From Methylobacterium indicum (GTDB lineage: Bacteria > Pseudomonadota > Alphaproteobacteria > Rhizobiales > Beijerinckiaceae), in contig NZ_JTHF01000111.1 of assembly GCF_001043895.1 (NCBI RefSeq), positions 1-64,000 of the forward strand: 64,000 nt of DNA. The letters run 5' to 3'. Positions 1-9,245 of this stretch are shown one piece after another; the stretch's first letter is position 1, and every line of letters starts with the position of its first letter. The translations under genes and the position numbers were made by a program. The notes beneath the pieces are model-generated. The model was not told where the DNA came from and made no database searches. It saw only the letters and a list, made by a program, of their open reading frames with translations.

Positions 1-1230
1 CGGGCCGCGGCGATCGACGCCGAGCGGGCCGCCGGCCGGAGCGTGGGGCCGCTCGCCGGCGTGCCCTTCGCGGTCAAGAACCTGTTCGACGTCGCCGGCC
101 TGCCGACCCGCGCCGGCTCCAGGATCAACCGCGAGCGGGCGCCGGCCACCCGCGACGGCGCCCTGGTCCGGCGGCTCGAGGCGGCCGGCGCGGTGCTGGT
201 CGGCGCCCTCAACATGGGGGAATACGCCTACGACTTCACCGGCGAGAACGCCCATGACGGCCCCTCGCGCAACCCGCACGACCGCACGCGGATGACCGGC
301 GGGTCGTCGGGCGGGTCCGGCGGAGCGGTGGCGGCCGGCATGGTGCCTCTCGCGCTCGGTTCGGACACCAACGGGTCGATCCGGGTGCCCTCGGCCTTCT
401 GCGGCACCTTCGGGCTCAAGCCCACCTTCGGCCGGCTGTCGCGGGCGGGCTCCTTTCCGTTCGTCGGCAGCTTCGATCATCTGGGACCGCTCGCGCGCTC
501 GGTCGCCGACCTGGCGCTGTCCTACGACGCGATGCAGGGCACCGATCCCGACGATCCCTGGCAGGCGCCGCGCGCGATCGAGCCCATTGCGGATGCGCTC
601 GCGCAGGGCGCCACGTCCTTGCGGATCGCGGTCGCCGGCGGATACTTCGCCCGCGGCGGCGAGGCGGATTGCTTCACGGCGGTGAGGCTCGCCGCCGAGG
701 CTTCGGGCGCCTCCCGCACCGTCGAGATCCCGGAAGCGGCGCGCGCTCGGGCCGCCGCCTTCATCATCACGGCGGCGGAAGCCGCCGGTCTGCATCTCGA
801 CCGCCTGCGGGAGCGGCCGGGCGACTACGACCCGGCGGTGCGCGACCGGCTGATCGCCGGCACGACGATCCCCGCCGCCTGGGTCCACCGGGCCCAGCGC
901 TTCCGCAGCTGGTACCGGGAGCGGGTGCTGGCGCTCTTCGACGACGTCGACGTGATCCTCGCCCCCTGCACGCCGTGCCGGGCGCTCCGGATCGGCCAGG
1001 CGACGATGGAGCTCGACGGCGTCACCGTCCCCGCGCGGCCGAATATCGGCGTGTTCACCCAGCCGATCTCGTTCATCGGCCTGCCGGTCGTCGCGGTGCC
1101 GGTGCGGGTCGGAGGCGGATTGCCCCTCGCCGTGCAGGTGATCGCGGCACCGTGGCGGGAGGACCTGGCCTTGCGGGTCGCCGGGGCGATCGAGGCGGCG
1201 GGGGTGGCGGCGGCGCCGGTGGCGGGGTGA
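1..1230 (+). CDS. atzE: AtzE-type amidase, 5' end cut by the window edge
   Basis: Amidase-signature hydrolase; coding continues in frame from base 1, so roughly the first 45-50 residues of a usual ~455-residue AtzE lie outside the window. The Ser-cisSer-Lys triad is visible: Lys in VKNLFD (visible residue 26), a GGSSGGSG loop (Ser about 102) and the nucleophile in GSDTNGS (Ser about 126). AtzE-family enzymes hydrolyse 1-carboxybiuret or related ureido compounds and usually need a small partner, AtzG (DUF4089), encoded just upstream; that position is outside the window. The DUF3225 gene and allophanate hydrolase downstream support AtzE over a generic amidase. A purine/oxalurate-type (Hpx) role is the main alternative. 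Confidence 0.85.
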   Translation, partial: RAAAIDAERAAGRSVGPLAGVPFAVKNLFDVAGLPTRAGSRINRERAPATRDGALVRRLEAAGAVLVGALNMGEYAYDFTGENAHDGPSRNPHDRTRMTGGSSGGSGGAVAAGMVPLALGSDTNGSIRVPSAFCGTFGLKPTFGRLSRAGSFPFVGSFDHLGPLARSVADLALSYDAMQGTDPDDPWQAPRAIEPIADALAQGATSLRIAVAGGYFARGGEADCFTAVRLAAEASGASRTVEIPEAARARAAAFIITAAEAAGLHLDRLRERPGDYDPAVRDRLIAGTTIPAAWVHRAQRFRSWYRERVLALFDDVDVILAPCTPCRALRIGQATMELDGVTVPARPNIGVFTQPISFIGLPVVAVPVRVGGGLPLAVQVIAAPWREDLALRVAGAIEAAGVAAAPVAG

Positions 1231-1566
1231 GGCCGCGTGCCTCGCAACAGCACCGACCCCTCGAACAACTCCGACCTCTCGAAGTCGAGCACGTCCCCCC
1301 TCTCCCGTGTGGGAGAGGGGTCGGGGGTGAGGGTGACACCGTCCTTATTCGAGCACTCAACGTCGTGCTGATAGCTCGACGCTTCGTGCCAGACTCAGAA
1401 CCGTAGCACCCTCGCGCGATCTTCGATCGCCCCTACCCCTCTCCCGCACCTTGCAGCGATACCGGGCAAGGATCTCTGGCAAGCCCGGCATCGCCTGGAG
1501 AGGGGATCCCGCGACTTCTCGTCCAGGCCATGATCGGCCCACTCGAAAACTGCGTGAGGAAACTCC
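1231..1566. repeat. Composite inverted-hairpin element, copy A, with nested insertion
   Basis: This 336-base gap holds no gene. A hairpin at 1297-1320 has arms CCCCTCTCCC and GGGAGAGGGG around loop GTGT. An inverted second hairpin starts at 1435, but its loop is interrupted: CCCCTCTCCC-GCAC at 1435-1449 is followed by about 46 foreign bases before GGAGAGGGG resumes near 1496. The foreign piece is itself palindromic (arms 1456-1467 and 1483-1494, one mismatch). The flanking core GAGGGTGACAC and CTCGCGCGATCTTCGATCG matches copies B and C. Inferred to be a REP/BIME-like dispersed repeat. Confidence 0.8.
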
Positions 1567-1956
1567 ATGGATATCGACATCCCCGACGTCAAAGCCGAGG
1601 TCGAGGCGGCCTTCGCGGCGTACGAAACCGCTCTCGTTACCAACGACGTGCCGACCCTCGAGGCTCTGTTCTGGGACGATCCCCGCACGATCCGGTACGG
1701 CATCGGAGAGAACCTCTACGGCATGGACGCGATCCGGGCGTTTCGGCGGGCGCGCTCGCCGGTCGGGGTCGAGCGGCGCATCGACGAGACCGTCATCACC
1801 ACCTTCGGGCGCGACTTCGCCACCGCCTCGACGCTGTTCTGGCGCGAGGCGCATCCCGGCAAGGTCGGGCGCCAGATGCAGTCCTGGGCCCGCCTCCCCG
1901 AGGGCTGGCGCGTGGTCGCGGCGCATGTGAGCCTGATCGACGAGGTGTCGGCGTGA
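1567..1956 (+). CDS. DUF3225 / AtzH-HpxZ-like protein
   Basis: 129-residue protein of the SnoaL/NTF2-like DUF3225 family, with characteristic segments ALFWDDPRTIRYG, FGRDFATAS and GRQMQSWARLPEGWRVVAAHVS. Members accompany AtzE-type amidases. The Pseudomonas ADP homologue AtzH has been reported as a decarboxylase of 1,3-dicarboxyurea that yields allophanate; HpxZ acts in oxalurate use. Lying between atzE and atzF it fits the middle step. The ATG is preceded by GAGGAAACTCC, a good ribosome site. Its stop overlaps the GTG start of atzF by four bases, suggesting translational coupling. Function is by family and context. Confidence 0.85.
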   Translation: MDIDIPDVKAEVEAAFAAYETALVTNDVPTLEALFWDDPRTIRYGIGENLYGMDAIRAFRRARSPVGVERRIDETVITTFGRDFATASTLFWREAHPGKVGRQMQSWARLPEGWRVVAAHVSLIDEVSA

Positions 1957-3758
1957 GCGAGTTTCCCCTCACCGTCGCCCAGTACCGCGAGGCCTACGCC
2001 TCGGGAGCCCTCACGCCGATAGAGGCCGTGCGCGAGGTCTACCGGCGCATCGCGGCGCTCGCCGATCCGGCGGTCTTCCTCACCCTGCGGCCGGAGGCCG
2101 AGGTGGCGGCAGAGGCCCGGGACCTGCCGGCGGGCCCGCTCCACGGCATCCCGGTCGCCGTCAAGGACAACATCGACGTCGCGGGCCTCCCCACGACCTG
2201 CGCCTGCCCGGATTACGCGCGGCCCGCGGCGCAGGACGCCGGGGTGGTGACGCGGCTCCGGCAGGCCGGGGCGCTGATCATCGGCAAGACCAATCTCGAC
2301 CAGTTCGCCACCGGCCTCGTCGGCATGCGCTCGCCCTACGGCGTGCCGCGCAACACCCTCGACCCGGCGCTCGTGCCCGGCGGATCGTCCTCGGGCTCCG
2401 CGGTGGCGGTGGCGGCGGGGTTGGTGCCGCTGGCGCTCGGCACCGACACCGCCGGCTCCGGCCGGGTGCCGGCGGGGCTCAACAACATCGTCGGGCTCAA
2501 GCCCACGCTCGGGGCGCTCTCCACGCGCGGCGTGGTGCCGGCCTGCCGCACCCTCGATTGCGTGTCGATCTTCGCGCTGACCGCGGCGGACGCCTTCGAG
2601 GGCGTGTCGGCCCTTGCCGGGTTCGACGCCGCCGACCCGTTCTCGCGCGCCGTTCCGGTCGGGCGGCCGGGGCCGGGGCCGGGGCCGCGGCGCATCGGCG
2701 TGCCGGATGCGCAGAGCCGGCGATTTGCCGGCGACGCGATGTCGGAGGCCGCCTTCGATGCCGGCCTCGGCGATCTCGCGGCGCTCGGCGCGACCCTGGT
2801 GCCGGTCGATCTGACCCCGTTCTTCGCCGCCGCCGCGCTCCTCTACGACGGTCCGTGGGTGGCCGAGCGCTGGGAGGCGATCCGGGACGTCATCGCCGCG
2901 ACCCCCGAGGCGCTGCACCCGGTCACCCGCGCCATCACGGAACGTGCGACCGCCTTCTCGGCCGCCGACGCCTTCGCGGGCCGCTACCGGCTGGCGGAAC
3001 TGCGCCGCGCCACCGAGCCGGTCTGGCAAGGCATCGATGCGCTCTGCGTGCCGACCTTCCCGCGGCCGCAGACCGTCGCGGCGCTGGAGGCCGACCCGAT
3101 CGGCCCCAACGCCGAGCTCGGCACCTACACCAACTTCGTCAACCTGCTCGATCTCTGCGCCCTGGCGATCCCGAGCCGTCCCCGCGCCGATGGCTGGCCG
3201 GCCGGTCTCACCCTGATCGCACCGGCGGGCCGCGACGCGGCGCTGATCTCCCTCGGCGACGCCCTCCACCGCGCCGGCGGTTGCTCGATGGGCTCGACCG
3301 GCGTCGCGCCGCCGCAGGCCCCCGAGCCGGACGCGCCGCGGGCGGCGGACGACGAGATCGAGCTGGCCGTGGTCGGCGCGCATCTCTCCGGCTTGCCCCT
3401 CAACGGCGAGCTGACCGCGCTCGGTGGGCGGCTCCTGCGGGCGGTCGCGACCACGCCCGATTACCGTCTCTTCGCCCTGCCGGGCGCGGGCCCGCGTCGT
3501 CCCGGCCTGATCCGGGTGACCGACGGCGCCGGTATGGCGATCGCCACCGAGGTCTGGGCTCTCACGCCCGAGGCCTTCGGGCGCTTCGTCGCGGCGATCC
3601 CCGCCCCCCTCGGCATCGGCACTCTGCGGCTGTCCGACGGCACCACGCCGAAGGGATTCCTCTGCGAGCCGCAGGGCGTGCGCGACGCCGAGGACGTCTC
3701 CGCTCACGGGGGATGGCGGGCCTATCTGGCTGCGGGGCAGGCTCGCGCGCGGATCTGA
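1953..3758 (+). CDS. atzF: Allophanate hydrolase
   Basis: 601-residue protein of typical AtzF length that converts allophanate to ammonia and CO2. The N-terminal amidase domain (about 1-460) carries Lys71 (VKDNID), Ser145 in GGSSSGS and nucleophile Ser169 in GTDTAGSGR; these spacings of 74 and 24 residues equal those known for AtzF. A C-terminal gamma-glutamylcyclotransferase-like domain (about 475-601) follows and ends AYLAAGQARARI. The GTG start overlaps the previous stop (GTGA). No biotin-dependent urea carboxylase is present nearby, so allophanate probably comes from the AtzE/DUF3225 branch. Confidence 0.95.
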   Translation: MSEFPLTVAQYREAYASGALTPIEAVREVYRRIAALADPAVFLTLRPEAEVAAEARDLPAGPLHGIPVAVKDNIDVAGLPTTCACPDYARPAAQDAGVVTRLRQAGALIIGKTNLDQFATGLVGMRSPYGVPRNTLDPALVPGGSSSGSAVAVAAGLVPLALGTDTAGSGRVPAGLNNIVGLKPTLGALSTRGVVPACRTLDCVSIFALTAADAFEGVSALAGFDAADPFSRAVPVGRPGPGPGPRRIGVPDAQSRRFAGDAMSEAAFDAGLGDLAALGATLVPVDLTPFFAAAALLYDGPWVAERWEAIRDVIAATPEALHPVTRAITERATAFSAADAFAGRYRLAELRRATEPVWQGIDALCVPTFPRPQTVAALEADPIGPNAELGTYTNFVNLLDLCALAIPSRPRADGWPAGLTLIAPAGRDAALISLGDALHRAGGCSMGSTGVAPPQAPEPDAPRAADDEIELAVVGAHLSGLPLNGELTALGGRLLRAVATTPDYRLFALPGAGPRRPGLIRVTDGAGMAIATEVWALTPEAFGRFVAAIPAPLGIGTLRLSDGTTPKGFLCEPQGVRDAEDVSAHGGWRAYLAAGQARARI

Positions 3759-3844
3759 CGACGGCAGGCTGCAACACGGAGAGGCCCGCGTGCGGCCCCG
3801 GGTGAGCCGGGCACGCGGGATTTGGGCAAGATTACCCGGCGCGG

Positions 3845-3960
3845 CATCGCCAGGTAGTCGAGCATCGCCAAGCCTGATTCGATCGCACCCGCCATCCACC
3901 CGTTCGCGATGGACGGCGCGCCGACATCCACGAGGTCTTCCCGCTCCGGCAGGCCAGCGT
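3845..3960 (-). pseudogene. Possible C-terminal scrap of a flavin amine oxidase
   Basis: The minus strand reads ...GAPSIANGWMAGAIESG then LAMLDYLAM, which resembles the C-terminal FAD-binding motif of flavin monoamine oxidases (W-x-G-A-I-x-S-G). No start codon context and no further homologous sequence were seen on either side. The rest of 3759-4067 shows no gene. This rests on one short motif, so it is a tentative call. Confidence 0.25.
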
Positions 3961-4011
3961 CATCACCCTCCACACGATCGAGCGGACTGCTTGACCGCTC
4001 TTCGTGCCGGC

Positions 4012-5490
4012 TCACGCACCCCGCTCTCGCGTTGCGAGAGCCCTTATCTCACGGACGCGACGGGCCTTCAGAGACGAACGGCGGCAAGCCGTCGCGGAAC
4101 GTAGCGGCCGGTGCCGATGGCGTCGTCCTGGAGCGAACGATCCCGCAGCGCCATCCGGCCGCGCACGACCGTGTGGAGCACGCGCCCCCCGGAACCGCCG
4201 CCCCTCGTAGATCGAGTCGCCGGCGCTCGAGCGAACGTCCGCGCGCGTGAGGGTCCACTCGGCGTCGAGGTCGACGAGGGCGAAATCGGCGTCGAGACCC
4301 GGCGCGATCGCGCCCTTGCGATGGGCAAGCCCCATGATCTGCGCCGGACGGGTCGAGACGAGATCGACCACGCGGGCGAGGTCGAGACCGCGGGCATGAT
4401 AGCCTTCGGTCAGCAGGACCGGCAGCAGGGTCTCGAGGCCGGGGCAGCCCGGCGCGGCGGACCAGATGCCACCCGCTCTGGCGTCGAGGCCGCGATGGAC
4501 GTGGTCGGTCGCCACCGTATCGATGAAGCCCGACAGGATGCCGGCCCACAGGGCTTCGCGGTCGGCCGCCGCGCGCAAGGGCGGGTTGATCTTGGCCGTA
4601 TCGCTCCCGCCGGTCTCGCCGCCGTCCCAGTCGACGTCATGGGTCAGGTAGTGCGGGCAGGTCTCGAGGAAGAGCTGCGCGCCCGCCTCGCGTTGGCGCA
4701 GGCCCGCAGCCAGGGCCTCGCCCGAGGAGGTGTGCACGACGTAGAGCGGCGCCCCGGCCGTGCGGGCGATGAAACCCGCCCGCTGCACCGCATCGGCCTC
4801 GACGAAGGGCGGCCGGCTGGCGTTCCAGGTCGCGAGCCCCCCGGTGCCGTCCGGGTCCGCCGCCTTGGCGCGCTCGCGGGTGACCCAGGCGAGCTCGATC
4901 GTCTCGGGATGCGGGCAGACCATGCCGCCGGCTCGCGCCGCCGCCTCGCACAGGCGCAGGAGGAAGCCGTCGTCGATGTCCGGCAAGCCGAGGCGGGCGC
5001 CCTCCCCGCCCCGGTTGTTCATGAAGATCTTGAAGGTCGGCGCGCCGTGCTCCCGGGCGCAGGCCTCGACCTCCGCGAGCTGCGTCTCGGTCGAGATGAT
5101 CGGGTGATAGCCGAAATCGATCCGTGATCCGGCCTCGGTGACCCCGATCACCTCCGGCAGCACGCTCGCGAAGGGATCGCTCGTCATCAGGTAGGGGATG
5201 AAGCAGGTGATCCCGCCGGCGACCGCCGCCGCGCTCTCCCGGGCGGCATCCTCCGGCACGCGCGGCCGGGCGATATCGCGGCCGTGGCCGAGATGGAGAT
5301 GGACGTCGATGGCACCGGGCAGGACGACGAGGCCGCGCGCGTCGAGCGTGGTTGCGGCCGAGGCGGGCGCGCCGGGCGCGAGGATCGCACTGATCCGGCC
5401 GTCACGGACGGCGATGTCGCATGCCGTGCGCCCGCGCCCGGGAAGGACGGCGTCGCCGCCGCGGATGAGGAGGTCGTGGTCCATGCTCAT
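4012..5490 (-). CDS. Dihydropyrimidinase/hydantoinase-like amidohydrolase, 3' end frameshifted
   Basis: Cyclic-amide hydrolase of the dihydroorotase/allantoinase/hydantoinase group. Metal-site residues are present: HLH (His64, His66), the carboxylated-Lys candidate in TFKIFM (Lys154), HPET (His194), YVVHTSS and DTVATDH. The start (ATG at 5490) follows CCCGGAG and overlaps the upstream MmgE/PrpD stop as ATGA. After EGRRFRG the frame shifts: dropping one base from the C6 run at 4185-4190 restores a normal tail (RVLHTVVRGRMALRD...) ending at 4068. As written, the last 50 or so residues are arginine-rich nonsense. Either a real mutation or a homopolymer error; the substrate is unknown. Confidence 0.85.
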   Translation of the reverse strand: MSMDHDLLIRGGDAVLPGRGRTACDIAVRDGRISAILAPGAPASAATTLDARGLVVLPGAIDVHLHLGHGRDIARPRVPEDAARESAAAVAGGITCFIPYLMTSDPFASVLPEVIGVTEAGSRIDFGYHPIISTETQLAEVEACAREHGAPTFKIFMNNRGGEGARLGLPDIDDGFLLRLCEAAARAGGMVCPHPETIELAWVTRERAKAADPDGTGGLATWNASRPPFVEADAVQRAGFIARTAGAPLYVVHTSSGEALAAGLRQREAGAQLFLETCPHYLTHDVDWDGGETGGSDTAKINPPLRAAADREALWAGILSGFIDTVATDHVHRGLDARAGGIWSAAPGCPGLETLLPVLLTEGYHARGLDLARVVDLVSTRPAQIMGLAHRKGAIAPGLDADFALVDLDAEWTLTRADVRSSAGDSIYEGRRFRGARAPHGRARPDGAAGSFAPGRRHRHRPLRSATACRRSSLKARRVREIRALATRERGA

Positions 5491-6004
5491 GCGTCGCTCC
5501 GGGCGGAGGGGGAGAGGGCCAGGGTGAGGGCGTCGAGGCGCGGGGCCTCGGCGAGTGCGTCGATGGCGGCCTCCAGGGACGCGGCCTCCTCCGGTGCGAG
5601 GCCGCGGGCGGCGTTGCGGCGGAATTTCTCCCGGACCGCATCGTCGCCGGCAGGCCGTCCGGCATTGCCGTAGACGTCGTCGACCCGGATCTCGTGCCGG
5701 AGGCCGTCGCGCGTCTCGGCGACGATCTCGGCCTCGAAGACCTCCGGAAACCGGGCGCCCGCGAGCGGCTCCCAGGCGGTGCGGCGGGCGAGCGCCAGGA
5801 CGGGTCCGCTCGCCGGCGCCTCGAAGGTCGCGAGGTCGACCCGGCCCTCGACGAGGCGGGCCGCCACCGCGACCGGCAGGCTCCAGCGTGCGGCGTGCCC
5901 GCTGGCGGGATTCTGCTTGGCCCCCCAGGGCTCGCAGATGATCGGCGCCGCGCCCGCAGGCACCCGGCAGGTCAGCGCGGCGACGGCCGCCGCCTTCGGC
6001 ATCG
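5487..6004 (-). pseudogene. MmgE/PrpD family protein, 5'-truncated remnant
   Basis: Only the C-terminal ~170 residues survive: CRVPAGAAPIICEPWGAKQ, ARWSLPVAVAARLVEGRVD and HEIRVDDVYGNAGRP are typical of MmgE/PrpD (2-methylcitrate dehydratase-like) proteins, which are normally about 450 residues. Homology stops near 5990-6005, where the opposite strand becomes autotransporter repeat. The end overlaps the hydantoinase start by four bases, so the two once formed an operon. The last residues (LTLALSPSARSDA) look like read-through of a GC-rich repeat. Open reading continues to 6158 but that part is antisense to the autotransporter and is not protein-like. Confidence 0.75.
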
Positions 6005-8659
6005 TGGCACAAAGCGGCGGCGGGCAGGGCGGGGCCGGTGGGGATGCCGAGAACGGCGACAAGAAGTCGGCAGGAGGCAGCGGCGTCGCCGGCGGACGCG
6101 GCGGGTCGGTCGGCATCACCAACAGGGCCGACATCAAGACCGCTGGCGGCGGTGCCATCGTCGCTCAGAGATCGGTGGCTTCGGCGGCAGCGGCGGTGCC
6201 ATCGCCATCACCAACAGCGGCAGGCTGACGATCGGCTCGGCGACCGCTGCGGCCTGCGAGGGCGGCACCACTCCCCCATGCAATCCGGCGGGCATGGCCG
6301 GCATCGCCGCGCAGTCGGTCGGCGGCGGCGCCGGCGGCTTCGCGAGGGCGACCTCCACGACGGCCTTCGGCGGCTCGGCGCGTGCCGTGGGCGGCAGCGG
6401 CGGAGCGGGCGGCTCGGGCAGCAAGATCACCGTCCTCAACAGCGGCTCGATCGGCACCGGGGAGATCAACTCGGCCGGCATCCTGGCCCAGTCGATCGGC
6501 GGCGGCGGCACCGCCGTCGCGGTCGGCTGGGTGAAGTTGGGCGGCGGCGAGAGCGGGTCCGATGCGAGACCGGTCTGGCTGAGCAGCAACGCCCCGATCA
6601 CCACCTACGGCCACCACTCACCCGGCATCATCGCCCAGAGCGTCGGCGGCGGCGGCATCGTCCTGAGTGGAGGATCGGGCGTATGGGGTACCACCTTCGT
6701 CCGTGGTACCGGGCATGGCGGCGACGTCACCGTCTCCGTCAATGCGCCGATCACCACCTATGGCGGCTGGTCTGATGGCGTCATCGCTCAATCCGTCCAC
6801 GGCGGCGGCATCGTGTTCGATGGCGCCAACAGAGTCGTGCAAGGCGCAGGGGGCGGGCCGGGTGGGTGAACGTCTCTGTCAATGCCTCCATCCAGACCTA
6901 CGGTACCGGCTCGACAGGAATCATCTCGCACTCGACCACCGACCCCATCATCACTATCGTCCCGGGGGTTTCCGGCACCGGCGGCCCGGGCGGGTCGGCG
7001 CTGCGGCTCGACAGCCCGGTCAACCAGATCACCAATGCCGGCCACCTCACGACGAGGGACGGCGCGGCGGGGCAGACCGTCCGCACGCTCTCGGGCGATA
7101 CGACCTTCACCAACAAGGGCGTGCTGACCGGATCGGTGACGCTGGCCCAGGGCGGCGCCAACACCCTGCGCAACCTGGCCGAGGGCACCATCGACGCCGG
7201 CACGTCGCTCGACCTGGGCGGCGGCACGCCGCACAATGCCGGCCTGCTGGGCAATGGCGGCGCGCTGGGCAAGACCGTCATCACCGGATCGCTGATCCAG
7301 TCCGACACGGCCTCGCTCCGGATCCGACTCGACCAGAAGACGGGGGCCGCCGACAGCTTCGCGGTCACCGGCACCGGCAAGCTCGCCGGTCAATTACGGC
7401 CGACGATCCTCGACCTCACGACGATCAAGCCCGGCACGGTCGTCAGGACGATCCTGACCGCGGCCGAGACCCTCGACGTCTCGGGGCTGCGGATCGGCAG
7501 CAGCGCGATCCTGGGCCACGTCTTGGGCGCCCGCGACGGCAAGCTGTCGTTCGCCACCACCATCGACTTCGCCCCCCAGGCGCTGTCGCGGAGCGGCCGG
7601 GTCATCGGCCAGGTGATCGCCAACGCCTAAAATGCCGGCCAGGGCCATTTCCGGGACATGCTGCCCAGGCTGGTGGGCCTCGTCCAGCACGGCGATCTCG
7701 ATCAGGCCTATTATAACCTGAGCGGCGCCGGGACCTCCGCGGTCTCGACCGTGGGCACGCAGATGTCGAACGCCTTCATGACCTCGCTCGTCCGCCAGCC
7801 CGGCGGCAGCGACAGGAGCCAGACCTGGAACCTGTGGGGCCGGGATCTCGGCGGGCTCAGCCAGACCTCGACCCGGGGCGTCGGCATGGGGACACTCTCG
7901 ACGCGTCTCGGCGGGCAGGCTCTGGGCATCGATGCCCGGCCGGACAAGGACACGCTCGCCGGGCTCGCCGTCAGCGTCGGCTCGACCAGCTTCTCGACCA
8001 GCAACTGGGTGAACGGACGCAGCGACGTCTATCAGTTCGGCCTCTACGGCGTGAAGCGCGTCGAGGCGGCCTATCTCGCCGGGGCCTTGTCCTTCGGCAG
8101 TCACGACACCGTGCTCGACCGCATGCTGCCGCTGACCGGCACGCGCTACTCTTCGCGGTTCCGCGGCTGGCATCACGGCGCGCGGCTGGAGACCGGATAC
8201 CGTCTGGAGACGGAGGTCGCCGGCCTCGCGCCCTATGGCGCGTTGCAGGTGCAGGACTTCCGGACGCCCGCCTCCACGGAGACCGCAGCCGGCCCGCAAC
8301 TCTCGGCGGCCGGGCTCCGGTTCGACCGGCGCTCGACCTGGGACACGCGGTTCGAACTCGGCGCGGCGCGCGACCGGACCTTCACGCTCGACGGCAACCG
8401 GGACCTGACGCTCCGCGCCAGCGCGGCCTGGCTGCATCGGGCCTCGTCCAACCCGGACGTGGTCGCGGGCTTCCAGGCGGCGAAGGCGGACCGCTTCAGC
8501 CTCGACGCGACGGCCCCCGTGTCCGATCTGGCGCTGCTGTCGGCCGATCTCGGGCTGAACCTGACGCCCAACCTCTTCGTCGGCGTCAGGGTCGAGAGCG
8601 AGTTGGCGGACCGGTCGCACGTCTTCAGCGGCACCGGCCGGGTGAACTATCGCTGGTGA
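5998..8659 (+). pseudogene. Broken autotransporter (type V secretion) gene
   Basis: Remnant of a large autotransporter adhesin. The passenger part has repeated motifs GIVAQS/AQSVGGGG, ITTYG-x-x-SxGIIAQS and VSVNAPITTYGG. The beta-barrel domain spans about 7660-8659 and ends in a terminal aromatic residue (NYRW). Lesions: the 5' end is missing at the junction with MmgE/PrpD; a one-base loss near 6168 (CAGAG/ATCGGTGGC) shifts frame; a second near 6865 shifts again; and an in-frame TAA at 7628-7630 splits the passenger from the barrel. No signal peptide remains. Such genes typically encode surface proteins exported to the outer membrane; this one cannot make an intact product. Confidence 0.8.
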
Positions 8660-9245
8660 GCCTTTCGTTCGGGCAAAAGCGGGACCGTGGTTCACATCGA
8701 GGTGAACGGGTCTCTTGCCTCGATGCGGCCGGCCGATGCCGGGCTTTCTCCGAGACGCCTGCGAACCTCCCCTCGCCCGGCGCAACCGGCGGCCTGGCGG
8801 AGACGCAGGCCAAACCGGCCTCTCTTGCGGTCCTGACACGTCAGCGCCGACTGCCCTCCCCCGCACGGGGCATAGGGGCGAACTGGTCCCTGGAATGCCG
8901 CACGCTGGGAGCTCCCAGGGTATCTCGGTGCACCCATCGCGCATCGCAGCAGCGAAGCCCCGAAAGGCTCCGCTGCTGGCGTCCAAGTCGATCAGCGTAG
9001 CAGCTGCAACATGTCCCGGCTGGCCTGGCTCGCCAGGGACAGCGAGGACACCGCGAGTGACTATCGGGTCAAGGCCCGCGAGTTCACCGCCTCCTCGTTC
9101 ACATCAGCGTTCGTGAGGATGATCAACCGGCGGGTCAGCGCCAAGCCCGAGCCGGCACGCGACGTGCCCCAGATCATTGAGCGCTGGTCCTCCGTCCCGA
9201 CAGGGCCTCCCCGCCCCTTGGCTTGATCCGGCGCGGGAGCCTCCT
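8660..9245. other. Gap with dispersed repeat and hairpin, no supportable gene
   Basis: No convincing coding sequence. Bases about 8825-8900 resemble 19105-19180 in the same orientation (shared TCAGCGC-GACTGCCC and ATAGGGGCGAA). A strong hairpin lies at 8947-8978 (arms CAGCAGCG-A-AGCC and GGCT-C-CGCTGCTG, loop CCGAAA); without a T run it is not a classic terminator. A short reading frame at 9011-9226 has no recognisable features. Confidence 0.5.

Noticed and set aside
669..1406. Long Arg/Gly/Pro-rich open frames overlapping atzE and many other genes
   Set aside because: They are out-of-frame readings of GC-rich genes, with no domains, no ribosome sites and skewed composition.
1297..1450. Short CCCCTCTCCC repeats considered as a CRISPR array
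   Set aside because: Units are palindromic and paired, and there are no regular spacers or cas genes.
9011..9226. 71-codon frame downstream of the autotransporter remnant
   Set aside because: No recognisable motif or ribosome site; it lies in repeat-bearing DNA.
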